This document shows positions 36,257 to 44,851 of a stretch of DNA of 64,000 nt, piece by piece. The stretch comes from Thalassotalea sp. PS06 (GTDB lineage: Bacteria; Pseudomonadota; Gammaproteobacteria; Enterobacterales; Alteromonadaceae): NCBI RefSeq assembly GCF_007197775.1, contig NZ_CP041638.1, positions 1,426,001-1,490,000 of the forward strand, written 5' to 3'. Made by a program: the position numbers and the translations under genes. The notes under the pieces were generated by a model. The model was given only the letters and a program-made list of their open reading frames with translations, made no database searches and was not told where the DNA came from. The first letter of the stretch is position 1. Each line of letters opens with the position of its first letter.

Positions 36257-37654
36257 CTACGGCTTTTTGCTAAGCTCTGAAAACCATTTGATATCTCGTG
36301 CAATCATCTTTTCTAAACCTGGCTCAGCCGACTTTGACGAAAACCAAGAGTTTTGAGATAGGGTTAAAGAATGGGTGTTTTCAGGGTATTCGTAATTGAT
36401 CGCAAAACCTTGATGATCGCTAATTATTTTCACTAACTTTTGATTCCAGAAGGAAGGCGAGTAGTAGTCCTGATCAGAATGATGCAGAGTTAAGGGTTCT
36501 TGTAGGTACTGTGGATAGGCTATGGCTGATGTTGCCTGATAAGCCTGTTTTACAGCCTCAGGATGTATAACAACGGTTTGACCTTCAGCGCCGATTTCAA
36601 GCTGAAAATCGCCAACGTTTAATCCTTCCTTTTTTAATACCTGATACATTTCACTATATTTTTTAGCAAACGCCTCGCGCACGGTTGGCAAGGACCAGGA
36701 ATCTTTCTGCCAGGTCCATTTCTCAGTGTCCGTTGTCCCTATCCAGTCAGGTGGAAATGGAAACTGAAAGTCTGGGTTTATTTCGCCGTTGATGCCCGTT
36801 GCAGTGCCGTTCCACTGATCGTCACCTGCCATAAATGCCTGGGGGCTAGTCGCCATGGAGCCGTATAGCTCGCCCTGTTTTATGCGCGGCAGGAAGCAAC
36901 CTGCGAATATGGAAGCACCGGCAATCGACATTTTCACTGGTGAGCCTTCGCCGGCGATGGCAAGTGTTAATAGTGCTGCATCTCCTCCCTGCGAATGCCC
37001 AGCAATAAATACCTTGGAGGAATTAATGTTGATATGTTGTTTGTCCGATAACAGCTGTTCGATACTCGGCACGCTATCCAGCGCGTTTAGCATATCGATG
37101 GCGTAAAATATCGGACTGATATAGCTGGCATTATCCCAGCGATTAACAAATTCGATGCCCTTTGCTGGAGTGTCGTTGACAGTACCGTGGCCACGCCAAC
37201 CAGGCGTTATTACGATAAGCCCTTGTTTTGCCATCGCGCTAATGTACCTTGCCTGACTACCTTGCTGATCCAGGAAAAAGTTGAAGTTAGGCGCATTTTT
37301 TTCGCCCACCCAGCCGTGGCTGTACAGCAATACTGGGTAACCATCATCTGGCATCGGTGTGTCGGGAATATCTATTCGGGCATACACCTTCAGGCCATCA
37401 CTGTTGTAGCTAGCCATGTAGGACTGATAACCAGGGGTTTGATAATCAACGGCGTTAATTAATTGAAATTCGCTACCGTATTGTCTTTGCCTGAGAGCGT
37501 CGATAGACAGCACAGATAAAGACGGAGTATCAGGCGTCGCCCAGTTCATTGTTGGTAAAGATGGTTGCTGAAGAGCCTTATCCTGGCAGCCAGAAAGTGT
37601 ACTCAATGCGGCAAACATCAAAAGTTTACCCATGAATTCTTTACCTACACTCAT
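36257..37654 (-). CDS. Alpha/beta-hydrolase-fold lipoprotein
   Basis: The product has 465 residues. The signal peptide ends in lipobox LSGC, so it is predicted to be a lipoprotein. The hydrolase domain has YPVLLYSHGWVG and nucleophile elbow IAGHSQGGDAALL; a His lies near ENTHSLTLSQ. It is larger than usual, with an insertion between the nucleophile and the final His. It probably acts on an ester of the imported compound at the cell envelope. It overlaps the HpcH/HpaI gene by 4 bp (ATGA) and is the last gene of the minus-strand lacI operon. Confidence 0.83.
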   Translation of the reverse strand: MSVGKEFMGKLLMFAALSTLSGCQDKALQQPSLPTMNWATPDTPSLSVLSIDALRQRQYGSEFQLINAVDYQTPGYQSYMASYNSDGLKVYARIDIPDTPMPDDGYPVLLYSHGWVGEKNAPNFNFFLDQQGSQARYISAMAKQGLIVITPGWRGHGTVNDTPAKGIEFVNRWDNASYISPIFYAIDMLNALDSVPSIEQLLSDKQHININSSKVFIAGHSQGGDAALLTLAIAGEGSPVKMSIAGASIFAGCFLPRIKQGELYGSMATSPQAFMAGDDQWNGTATGINGEINPDFQFPFPPDWIGTTDTEKWTWQKDSWSLPTVREAFAKKYSEMYQVLKKEGLNVGDFQLEIGAEGQTVVIHPEAVKQAYQATSAIAYPQYLQEPLTLHHSDQDYYSPSFWNQKLVKIISDHQGFAINYEYPENTHSLTLSQNSWFSSKSAEPGLEKMIARDIKWFSELSKKP

Positions 37655-38418
37655 TTTGCCAGTTTCGCCTGTTCAAAGCGTTGCTGCAGCTGCTTCGCGC
37701 CGCCAATCATAAAGCTATGATCAGAGCCGAGTAAAAACAGCGATACGTTTTCGCTTAGCCAGTGTTCCAGTTCACTGAGATCGGCGATAAACATCCCACA
37801 AGGTACATTGTAATGATTGGCAGTGTTAACAATTTTGCTAACCATATCTTTGACTTTGGGGCTGTTGGCATCGGTTTCACCGAGCGCAACAGTCAGGTCC
37901 ATTCGACCGATGAACAGGCAATCAAGTTTTTCGATACGACAAATTTCATCGATATGATCTAATGCTTCAAGATCCTCTACTTGCGCTATTACCGTGGTTT
38001 GATTTTTATTGTGCTCAAGGTTTTCCTGAATTCCTCGGGTGGTATACGCAGCCATACGGGTAGAGCCAGCATATCCGCGTCCCCCTGGACCGTAATAACA
38101 GCAATCGATAATGCTTTGTAACTGTGAGGCATTTTTTACATGGGGAATTAATACACCATCTGCACCAAGGTCAAGAGCATTCAGAATGGTATCGTGATGG
38201 TCATTTGGGGTGCGGATAATTATATGTTGATTATTGGCTTTCGCCGCCAATATGCAGCTGTCTAGATCTCGGCGGTCAAATGGCGCATGTTCGGCGTCCA
38301 GACACAGAGTATTAAATCCCAGCTGTGACATAACTTCTGTGTTATGAGGGTGTGGCGTTTTCATGAAAGTGCCTAACAATGGCTTTTTGTCAGCCAGAGC
38401 GGTTTTAAAATTATCCAT
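37651..38418 (-). CDS. HpcH/HpaI-family class II aldolase
   Basis: The product has 255 residues from the ATG at 38418, which overlaps the previous stop by 8 bp. Catalytic features match the HpaI family: His in LDAEHAPFD, Arg in IIRTPN, the metal-ligand Glu in AQVEDLEAL and Asp in FIGRMDLTVALG. These enzymes cleave 2-oxo-4-hydroxy acids to pyruvate (or a homologue) and an aldehyde, using a divalent metal. This suggests the pathway ends in retro-aldol cleavage. Confidence 0.9.
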   Translation of the reverse strand: MDNFKTALADKKPLLGTFMKTPHPHNTEVMSQLGFNTLCLDAEHAPFDRRDLDSCILAAKANNQHIIIRTPNDHHDTILNALDLGADGVLIPHVKNASQLQSIIDCCYYGPGGRGYAGSTRMAAYTTRGIQENLEHNKNQTTVIAQVEDLEALDHIDEICRIEKLDCLFIGRMDLTVALGETDANSPKVKDMVSKIVNTANHYNVPCGMFIADLSELEHWLSENVSLFLLGSDHSFMIGGAKQLQQRFEQAKLAK

Positions 38419-39112
38419 AATGTCGGGCCATCCAGTTATTGATAAGGTTTTTGATCGCATCGGCTTGCTCTAAAAGCGCAAAATGACCGCAATGATTGAG
38501 TATATGCAGCTCACCTTGTGGTAGCGCCGATGCCATGACTTGTTGGTGCTCTGGCGGGCAGGGGAGGTCGTGCTCTGAACCAATGACTAATGACGGTTTT
38601 TGAAAGTGACTCAACACCGATAGCGAATCTGGACGTTGAGCCAGCACATTCAGTTGTGCCTCAAAGGTGGCAATGCCCAATGCAGACGCCATCTCGACGA
38701 CAAGTTTTGCATGTTCGCACTCTGGGTTGGCAAAATATACCGGTAACATGATGTCCTGAAAAAGTGACTGTAACCCTTTATCTCTGGCTAACTGCAGCTG
38801 GTGTTGCCGTCCGTTGCTGCGCTCAGGCGAATCTGCGAGGCAATTACTATTGAGTAGTATCAAGCCGTTGATTTGTGCAGGACGCTGGCGGATCAGTTCA
38901 AACGCAACCATGCCACCCATGGAAAAACCGACCGGGATGAATGCGCGATCTCCGACTTGACTAAGTACGGTATTTGCCATTTCATCAAGGCTGGCCTCAT
39001 GACTAAATTCGATAATCAATGAGTCATATTGTGAGTGATTCGAATACGCGGAGAAGATAGCCCCGGTACACAGAGTACCGGGAAGAAATACAAGTAATGG
39101 TTTAGGATTCAT
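38411..39112 (-). CDS. Cytoplasmic alpha/beta hydrolase
   Basis: The product has 233 residues from ATG at 39112, overlapping the end of the lacI gene by 11 bp. The fold is shown by LLVFLPGTLCTG, nucleophile elbow PVGFSMGGMVAFELI, Asp in VIGSEHDLPCPPEHQ and His in ILNHCGHFALLEQ. Relatives include 3-oxoadipate enol-lactonase-like and MhpC-like hydrolases. There is no signal peptide. It sits between the regulator and the aldolase with overlaps on both sides, indicating a tightly coupled operon. Confidence 0.87.
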   Translation of the reverse strand: MNPKPLLVFLPGTLCTGAIFSAYSNHSQYDSLIIEFSHEASLDEMANTVLSQVGDRAFIPVGFSMGGMVAFELIRQRPAQINGLILLNSNCLADSPERSNGRQHQLQLARDKGLQSLFQDIMLPVYFANPECEHAKLVVEMASALGIATFEAQLNVLAQRPDSLSVLSHFQKPSLVIGSEHDLPCPPEHQQVMASALPQGELHILNHCGHFALLEQADAIKNLINNWMARHYG

Positions 39113-40121
39113 GTTTAGCTGGGGCAACAGTATTGCCCGGAATGAGTGAGCCGGACCAGACTCGTAATTGAGCCGGGTTATCCGGGGATTCAATTTGTTC
39201 TAACAGTATATCCACGGCAGCTTTTGTCATTTGTTCCAGAGGTTGTTTAATCGTGGTCAGGCGATAGCTATGCCAGGCAACAGCATTGACACCGTCAAAA
39301 CCGACCACTGATAAATCTTCGGGCACTTTTAAGCCAAAGTTTTCCCGAGCTTCATCGATTACGCCGATGGCCATGGTGTCGTTACCACAAATCACTGCGG
39401 TGGGTGCTTTGTTTTTCTGCATCCATTCAGCAAAAGCTCTTCGTCCGGAATCATAACTATAATCGCCGTGTTTGACCGGTACCTTATGATGCCCTTTAGA
39501 GGCTAATGCCGAAATCGAACATTCGAGTCGCTCTTGGGCAACATCAGACTGTTCTGGCCCGCCTACGATTAAATAAGATTTGTGATTATTGTCATCAAGC
39601 AAGTTGACCAGTTCGGTTAATCCTTGCTCATGGTTACAACAAACGGAACTGGCAGAATGACCGGATGCCCGGCGATTGTATAAGACCACTGGAATGTTGT
39701 GCTCTTTAAACTGGTTGATACTGTCATTATCAAAATGTGCCGCCAGAGCAATCACGCCATCTACCTGAAAGGTCCATATTTGGTCGAGGATATCATCAAG
39801 GCCATCAGCGTCATCAAGGTTGAACAGCAATACTCGCTCATTCTTTGCCGATAATCGCTTGTTAAGCAGTGACAATACTTCCGGATAGTTGAGATTTGCT
39901 CTGGAAGAAAGAATAACGGCCACCATACCGGAGCGTTTCGTTATTAGCATACGCGCAATGGCATTAGGCTTGTAGCCCAACTCTTTTGCAGTTGCTAATA
40001 CCTTTTCCCGAGTTTTCTTGGAAACACTCCTGCCTTTGAGGAACACTCGTGAAACAGCCGATTGCGAAACACCGGCAGCTTCTGCTACATCATAGGAGGT
40101 GACACGTTTTTTCTTGTTCAA
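39102..40121 (-). CDS. LacI-family transcriptional regulator
   Basis: The product has 339 residues. An N-terminal helix-turn-helix (YDVAEAAGVSQSAVSRVF) and hinge region (ELGYKPNAIARML) lead to a periplasmic-binding-protein-like effector domain with ICGNDTMAIGVIDEAREN and VVGFDGV. LacI proteins bind short palindromes with a central CpG and are released by a small ligand. The TGACTTCGAAGTCA sites in this island fit that form. The gene is second in the operon headed by the HpsN-like gene (2 bp gap), whose promoter has a near-match site, so autoregulation is likely. Confidence 0.93.
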   Translation of the reverse strand: MNKKKRVTSYDVAEAAGVSQSAVSRVFLKGRSVSKKTREKVLATAKELGYKPNAIARMLITKRSGMVAVILSSRANLNYPEVLSLLNKRLSAKNERVLLFNLDDADGLDDILDQIWTFQVDGVIALAAHFDNDSINQFKEHNIPVVLYNRRASGHSASSVCCNHEQGLTELVNLLDDNNHKSYLIVGGPEQSDVAQERLECSISALASKGHHKVPVKHGDYSYDSGRRAFAEWMQKNKAPTAVICGNDTMAIGVIDEARENFGLKVPEDLSVVGFDGVNAVAWHSYRLTTIKQPLEQMTKAAVDILLEQIESPDNPAQLRVWSGSLIPGNTVAPAKHES

Positions 40122-40123
40122 TG

Positions 40124-41398
40124 TTATTTCTCGTATCTTCTTAATCGAATATCAGCTTGTTCTTTATGGCCAGCAAATCCTTCAACGGCACAAAGGCGCG
40201 AACAATAATTGCCAACAATCACTGATGCTTCTTCGGTAACTTTCTGGAAAGTACAGGTTTTAATGAACTTTCCAACCCACAGGCCACCAGTATAACGTGC
40301 TGCTTTTTTAGTTGGTAGTGTGTGATTGGTACCAATGCATTTATCACCATATGAAACATTGGTTTCCGGGCCTAAAAACAGAGCACCAAAATTTTGCATG
40401 TTATCTTTGTAGAAATCGACATTTTCCGTCATCACCTGTACGTGCTCAAACGCCAGTTCGTTGGCAACCTGAAGCATTTCTTGATGAGTATCGCAAACAA
40501 TGACTTCACCAAAGTCTTTCCATGCCTGGCCTGCAACTTCACCGGTAGGTAGGATGGTAAGTTGACGTTCTACTTCTGCCATCGTGTCTTTGGCAAGTTT
40601 TTCGCTGTTTGTTAGTAATACCGCAGGCGACGTTGGTCCATGCTCTGCCTGACCTAATAGGTCGGCTGCACACAATTCACCATCGACACTTTCATCGGCG
40701 ATTACCAATGTTTCTGTCGGTCCGGCGAATAAGTCAATTCCAACTCGGCCAAATAGCTGACGTTTGGCTTCCGCAACAAACGCATTACCCGGGCCGACAA
40801 TCATATCAACCGGGGCGATGGTTTCGGTACCTATGGCCATCGCTGCTACGGCTTGAACACCACCAAAGCAATAGATTTCATCAGCACCCGCCATGTCCAT
40901 AGCAACCACTATCGCTGGTGATGGCTTGCCTTCGAACGGTGGGGCACAGGCGATCACGCGTTTAACACCGGCAACTTTAGCGGTAACTACACTCATATGA
41001 GCTGAAGCTACCAAAGGATATTTGCCGCCTGGTACATAACAACCGACGGATTCCATTGGAATATGTTTGTGACCCAAAACCACACCAGGAATCGTTTCTA
41101 CTTCAACGTCTTTCATTGAATCCCGCTGAATCTGCGCAAAATTACGAACTTGCTCCTGTGCCCAGCGAATGTCGGAGATCACCTGTTCGTCTAGCTCTTC
41201 GTAACAAGCGGCAATTTCAGCTTTGCTAAGTCGATATGACTCCGGAGTCCAATTATCGAACTTTTCTGAGTAATTTCTAACGGCCTGGTCACCATTTTTT
41301 TCAATATCGGCAATGATATCTTCAACAATGGTCTGAACTTTTTTGTTTGACTCTGCTTTCTCTTCTAGAGTCGGTCCTTTCTTGAGGTGATTGATCAT
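40124..41398 (-). CDS. HpsN-like member of the histidinol dehydrogenase family
   Basis: The product has 424 residues. The Zn/NAD family residues are present: Gln and His in LLGQAEHGP, Glu-His in [10 protein letters not shown], Asp in [15 protein letters not shown] and Glu/His in [11 protein letters not shown]. The segment [19 protein letters not shown] is closer to what I recall of sulfopropanediol 3-dehydrogenase (HpsN) than to biosynthetic HisD. There are no other histidine genes nearby. The reaction is probably a four-electron NAD+ oxidation of a primary alcohol to a carboxylate. The natural substrate is open. Confidence 0.85.
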   Translation of the reverse strand: MINHLKKGPTLEEKAESNKKVQTIVEDIIADIEKNGDQAVRNYSEKFDNWTPESYRLSKAEIAACYEELDEQVISDIRWAQEQVRNFAQIQRDSMKDVEVETIPGVVLGHKHIPMESVGCYVPGGKYPLVASAHMSVVTAKVAGVKRVIACAPPFEGKPSPAIVVAMDMAGADEIYCFGGVQAVAAMAIGTETIAPVDMIVGPGNAFVAEAKRQLFGRVGIDLFAGPTETLVIADESVDGELCAADLLGQAEHGPTSPAVLLTNSEKLAKDTMAEVERQLTILPTGEVAGQAWKDFGEVIVCDTHQEMLQVANELAFEHVQVMTENVDFYKDNMQNFGALFLGPETNVSYGDKCIGTNHTLPTKKAARYTGGLWVGKFIKTCTFQKVTEEASVIVGNYCSRLCAVEGFAGHKEQADIRLRRYEK

Positions 41399-41475
41399 TT
41401 GTTGTCTCCCGAATTAGATTTTTTATTGATCATTTTAATATTATTTCTTGAATGTGATCGCATCCTACTTAATAA

Positions 41476-41489
41476 TGACTTCGAATGCA
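41476..41489. promoter_or_regulatory. LacI-type operator, site 5 (near-perfect)
   Basis: TGACTTCGAATGCA matches the palindrome at 12 of 14 positions, with a perfect left half and core. It sits in the 114-bp divergent promoter between the HpsN-like gene (77 bp away) and the SDR gene (23 bp away), where it could control both, including the lacI gene. Confidence 0.65.
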
Positions 41490-41512
41490 AAATAAAAAAT
41501 TAAGGTGACGTT

Positions 41513-42250
41513 ATGGGGTTCAGTAAAGAACTACTCAAAGGAAAATCTATTGTCGTGACTGGTGCTGGAAAGGGCATAGGCAGGGCTTGCGCTTTGATGG
41601 CGGCTGAGTGCGGGGCGCACGTGATCGCCGTCGCTCGCACCAAATCGGATTTACTGTCATTAAAGGATGATAGCAGCGGCGACATTGAAATCTGGTGTGA
41701 AGATGTGACCCAGGATGCATTTTTACAGCGATTGAAAAACCTCGGACAACTGCATGGACTGATCAACAACGTTGGTACTAATCGAGTCGCGAAAATGACT
41801 GAACAATTAGATGACGACCTTGATGCCGTCGTCGATTTAAACATAAAAAGCCTATATCGCTGTGCCAAAGCTGCGTTAGCTCCGATGCAAAAATCTGGCG
41901 GTTCAATTGTCAATATGTCGTCTCAAATGGGCTTTGTCGGCTCTCCTGGGCGCACGCTTTATTGTGCTTCAAAACATGGTGTTGAAGGGTTGAGCAAAGC
42001 CATGGCAGTGGAACTTGCGACTGAGAATATTCGCGTAAACACGGTTGCACCGACATTTGTATTAACACCAATGACCGAACCCATGTTCGCAAACCCTGAA
42101 TTTAAAAAGTTTGTATTTGACATGATCCCAATGCAGAAGCTGGCAACCACAGAAGATGTGGCCAATGCCAGTATTTTTCTCCTCAGTGACTTGTCAGCAA
42201 TGGTTACCGGTACCAGCATCAAAGTCGATGGTGGGTGGACAGCCCGATAA
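41513..42250 (+). CDS. Short-chain dehydrogenase/reductase
   Basis: The product has 245 residues of the classical SDR type. The nucleotide-binding motif is TGAGKGIGRACALMA, NNVG follows near residue 83, catalytic Ser is in IVNMSSQMG and the catalytic Tyr-Lys pair is in YCASKHG. It oxidises or reduces a hydroxyl/keto group with NAD(P). It starts 23 bp from operator site 5 and is followed 25 bp later by the bicupin, forming a two-gene unit ended by a strong terminator. Confidence 0.92.
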   Translation: MGFSKELLKGKSIVVTGAGKGIGRACALMAAECGAHVIAVARTKSDLLSLKDDSSGDIEIWCEDVTQDAFLQRLKNLGQLHGLINNVGTNRVAKMTEQLDDDLDAVVDLNIKSLYRCAKAALAPMQKSGGSIVNMSSQMGFVGSPGRTLYCASKHGVEGLSKAMAVELATENIRVNTVAPTFVLTPMTEPMFANPEFKKFVFDMIPMQKLATTEDVANASIFLLSDLSAMVTGTSIKVDGGWTAR

Positions 42251-42275
42251 TTAAAATAACAATTAGGAAATATTA

Positions 42276-43295
42276 ATGACTATAGAAAACAGAGTGGTAC
42301 GTTATCAGGATTTAATTCCTTGTACGAATGCGTTTATCGATACTCGTAGCCCGGGATCGGATCAAAAAGAAAACTTTACGGTGATTGGTCCGGGCGTTGC
42401 AGAGAACCCGGATCAACATGTCCACATCTCTATACCCCATGGGTTTAATATTGGCGGTGCTCGACAACCAGCTAACTGTCTTAATTCTCAGCATAGTCAC
42501 CTGACCGAAGAAGTTTTTGTTGTGCAAAGTGGAGAATGGGATTTTATTACCGGGGTAAATGCAAACGATGGTCGAATTACCTTACAGCCTGGGGATATTA
42601 TTTCGATTCCGATGGATGTTTTTCGGGGTTTTGAATGCGTAAAAGGCGAAGAGAGCGGAGTAGATGCCGGTAAAGGCTATCTTCATGCTGTGTTAGGCGG
42701 TGATGATCCTGGCCGGGTTCTGTGGGCGCCTAGCGTCTTTGAAATGGCCAGTGACTTTGGTCTTATACTGTTAGAAGATGGCTCTTTGGTCGATACAACT
42801 TTGGGCGAAACTGTCCCTGACGGCAAAAAAACAATGCCAGTGACGACGCAGGCACAAATTAATGAGCATCGGGTAGTATCTAGTGATGCGTTGAATGACA
42901 TTATCATTCGCACCCGCGATTTTGACTGGCGGAAGGATACCATTTTGAGCCAGTTTTCTGGTGTCAGCGAAGTTTCTTTAGTGGGTGGTGCTAACCAAGA
43001 AGAGGGGGTTAAGGCCTCGAAGCTCGGTTGGAAACACGGATTTGTTGTTCGCGCATTGAAGTTGGAGCCAGACGCAACCATTCCCGCTCATATCCGTGCA
43101 GAAGAAGAAGTAATTTTTGTGCACCAAGGGCAGCTTGCAATTACCGTTGATGGCGAGACCATTGAATTGAACGCCGGCGATAACTTTACGACGCCAATTG
43201 GGTCGGTTCGTCGTTTTGAAAACACAGGCGTTAAGCCGGGGGTTTATTACGTTACCCGGGGCGGCGATCTGCCCAAAGCACCAGAGTTTCTCTAA
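42276..43295 (+). CDS. Bicupin protein
   Basis: The product has 339 residues with two cupin domains. The first (about residues 50-125) has intact metal ligands in HSHLTEEVFVV and GDIISIPMDVFRGFE. The second (about 240-325) is degenerate, with HIRAEEEVIFVHQGQ keeping one His. Bicupins include ring-cleaving dioxygenases, decarboxylases and isomerases; I cannot choose. Coexpression with the SDR under operator site 5 puts it in the same pathway. Confidence 0.82.
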   Translation: MTIENRVVRYQDLIPCTNAFIDTRSPGSDQKENFTVIGPGVAENPDQHVHISIPHGFNIGGARQPANCLNSQHSHLTEEVFVVQSGEWDFITGVNANDGRITLQPGDIISIPMDVFRGFECVKGEESGVDAGKGYLHAVLGGDDPGRVLWAPSVFEMASDFGLILLEDGSLVDTTLGETVPDGKKTMPVTTQAQINEHRVVSSDALNDIIIRTRDFDWRKDTILSQFSGVSEVSLVGGANQEEGVKASKLGWKHGFVVRALKLEPDATIPAHIRAEEEVIFVHQGQLAITVDGETIELNAGDNFTTPIGSVRRFENTGVKPGVYYVTRGGDLPKAPEFL

Positions 43296-43314
43296 ACATC
43301 GTTTTAGACGGAAT

Positions 43315-43344
43315 AAGCCCTGGTATTGTTACCAGGGCTTTTTT
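43315..43344 (+). terminator. Terminator after the bicupin gene
   Basis: An 11-bp stem, AAGCCCTGGTA with TACCAGGGCTT, has a TTGT loop and is followed by TTTT. It marks the right end of the island. Confidence 0.93.
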
Positions 43345-43418
43345 GATCTTTGCTACCTGGTGTGAACGTATCGATACTCATATACAATGGTTGCTCAACC
43401 TGATCATACTAAGCATTA

Positions 43419-44339
43419 ATGAAAGCATTTGATATTCCACTGGTGTTTCACCCCATATACAGTCAGCTAGACCTGCCAGCGCGACATCGCTTTCCCATTG
43501 ATAAATATCGAACCATATATGAGCGCTTGATAACAGAGGGTGTATCAGCAGAACGCTTTCACACCCCCAAGGTGTTCCCGCACACGAAAGCGTCGCCGTT
43601 AATTGATAAAGACTATGTCCAGGCGCTGGTTTCTAATCAACTCGATCATAAAGCCATGCGCCGCATTGGTTTTCCCTGGTCTGAGCAATTGGTAAGACGC
43701 ACCTTTACCGCGGTTGGCGGTACCTTGTTAACAGCTCAACTTGCCTATGAACATGGCATCGCAATTAACCTTACCGGTGGCTATCACCATGCATTTGCGA
43801 ACTTTGGCTCTGGCTTTTGCATGATTAACGACCTTTACCTTGCTGCTAATCAGTTACTTGAGCGCGAAGACATCAGCCGGGTACTCATTTTTGATTGCGA
43901 TGTCCACCAGGGAGATGGCACTGCGGCACTGGCACAAGGCCGGGATGACATTATTACCGTGTCTTTGCATTGCGAGAAAAACTTCCCATATCGCAAACAG
44001 GATTCCGATATGGATTTTCCCCTGGATAAACATTTAGACGATGACGAGTATCTGCAAACCGTTGAGCAGGCGTTGCAACTCGCCCTTAATTGTTACCATG
44101 TAGATGCGGTGATTTATGATGCCGGCGTCGATATTCATGAAAACGATGATCTCGGTCATTTAAACATAACTACCGAGGGCGTATATCAACGAGACCGATT
44201 GGTATTTGAGCAATGTCTGCAAAGAGGTTTGCCGGTCGCAGCAGTTATTGGCGGTGGCTATCAACGCGATATGGATGCACTTGCAGATGTGCATATGCAA
44301 TTGTTCAAAGCCGCTTTTGATGTGAAAAAAACACACTGA
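43419..44339 (+). CDS. Histone-deacetylase-family hydrolase
   Basis: The product has 306 residues of the arginase/deacetylase fold. The catalytic His pair is in GGYHHAFANFG and zinc ligands are in FDCDVHQGDG and the later DAGVDIHENDDLG. Bacterial members deacetylate small acylated amines or lysine. It is a single gene after the island terminator with no operator palindrome, so I do not place it in the regulon. The 512 bp to the next gene show no supported feature. Confidence 0.9.
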   Translation: MKAFDIPLVFHPIYSQLDLPARHRFPIDKYRTIYERLITEGVSAERFHTPKVFPHTKASPLIDKDYVQALVSNQLDHKAMRRIGFPWSEQLVRRTFTAVGGTLLTAQLAYEHGIAINLTGGYHHAFANFGSGFCMINDLYLAANQLLEREDISRVLIFDCDVHQGDGTAALAQGRDDIITVSLHCEKNFPYRKQDSDMDFPLDKHLDDDEYLQTVEQALQLALNCYHVDAVIYDAGVDIHENDDLGHLNITTEGVYQRDRLVFEQCLQRGLPVAAVIGGGYQRDMDALADVHMQLFKAAFDVKKTH

Positions 44340-44851
44340 AACGGGCAATAATTTAATGTGATTGGTATAAATACAGAATTGACCGATGGGTTAAGAGGTG
44401 AGGTCAAGACTCTGCGCTCGATAGCTTGACCAATACGTGACAAAATAAAGTTATAAATGAATAATCGTTATTCAACGACAGCATGCATCGAACCCCTTTT
44501 TCAGAGCGAAGTGAAGTCGTTCACCAGAAAAAGTTAGTTTTGGCTGACTTACTGATGCATAAACTTGTAAATAGTATGAATGAAGGTAGCTCACCTTCGC
44601 TGGCTTTTATAGTAAATATGTCCTCCTGTAGTCTTAGTGATTGTATTGAGAGCAGTCGCTCAATACGAACATCCACGCCGTCCCAAAAGAGTGTTCAAAA
44701 TTACATCCGTCGAAGAAGGTAGGAAGGTTGGCTTTATAGCTCTGGATAAAGCTCCCAATGAGGTTGATGCAATGTAACTTCAACGATTGTGAGGTAGTTG
44801 TAAAATCTGTTAACGTAGCAGGCAATCTACTCATTTTTATAGGAATTGCCG

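Noticed and set aside
40124..41398. Biosynthetic histidinol dehydrogenase (hisD)
   Set aside because: No other his genes are nearby, the C-terminal region is of the HpsN-like type, and the context is a LacI-controlled catabolic island.
22525..43295. Assignment of the island to dihydroxypropanesulfonate or fucose breakdown
   Set aside because: Only single genes fit each pathway. No sulfo-lyase, sulfonate carrier or sugar-acid dehydratase is present, so naming the substrate would be a guess.
43419..44339. HDAC-family gene as part of the island regulon
   Set aside because: It lies beyond a strong terminator and has no copy of the operator palindrome upstream.
44483..44722. 79-codon plus-strand frame before the esterase lipoprotein
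   Set aside because: It has no family resemblance, no clear ribosome site, and a composition unlike nearby genes.
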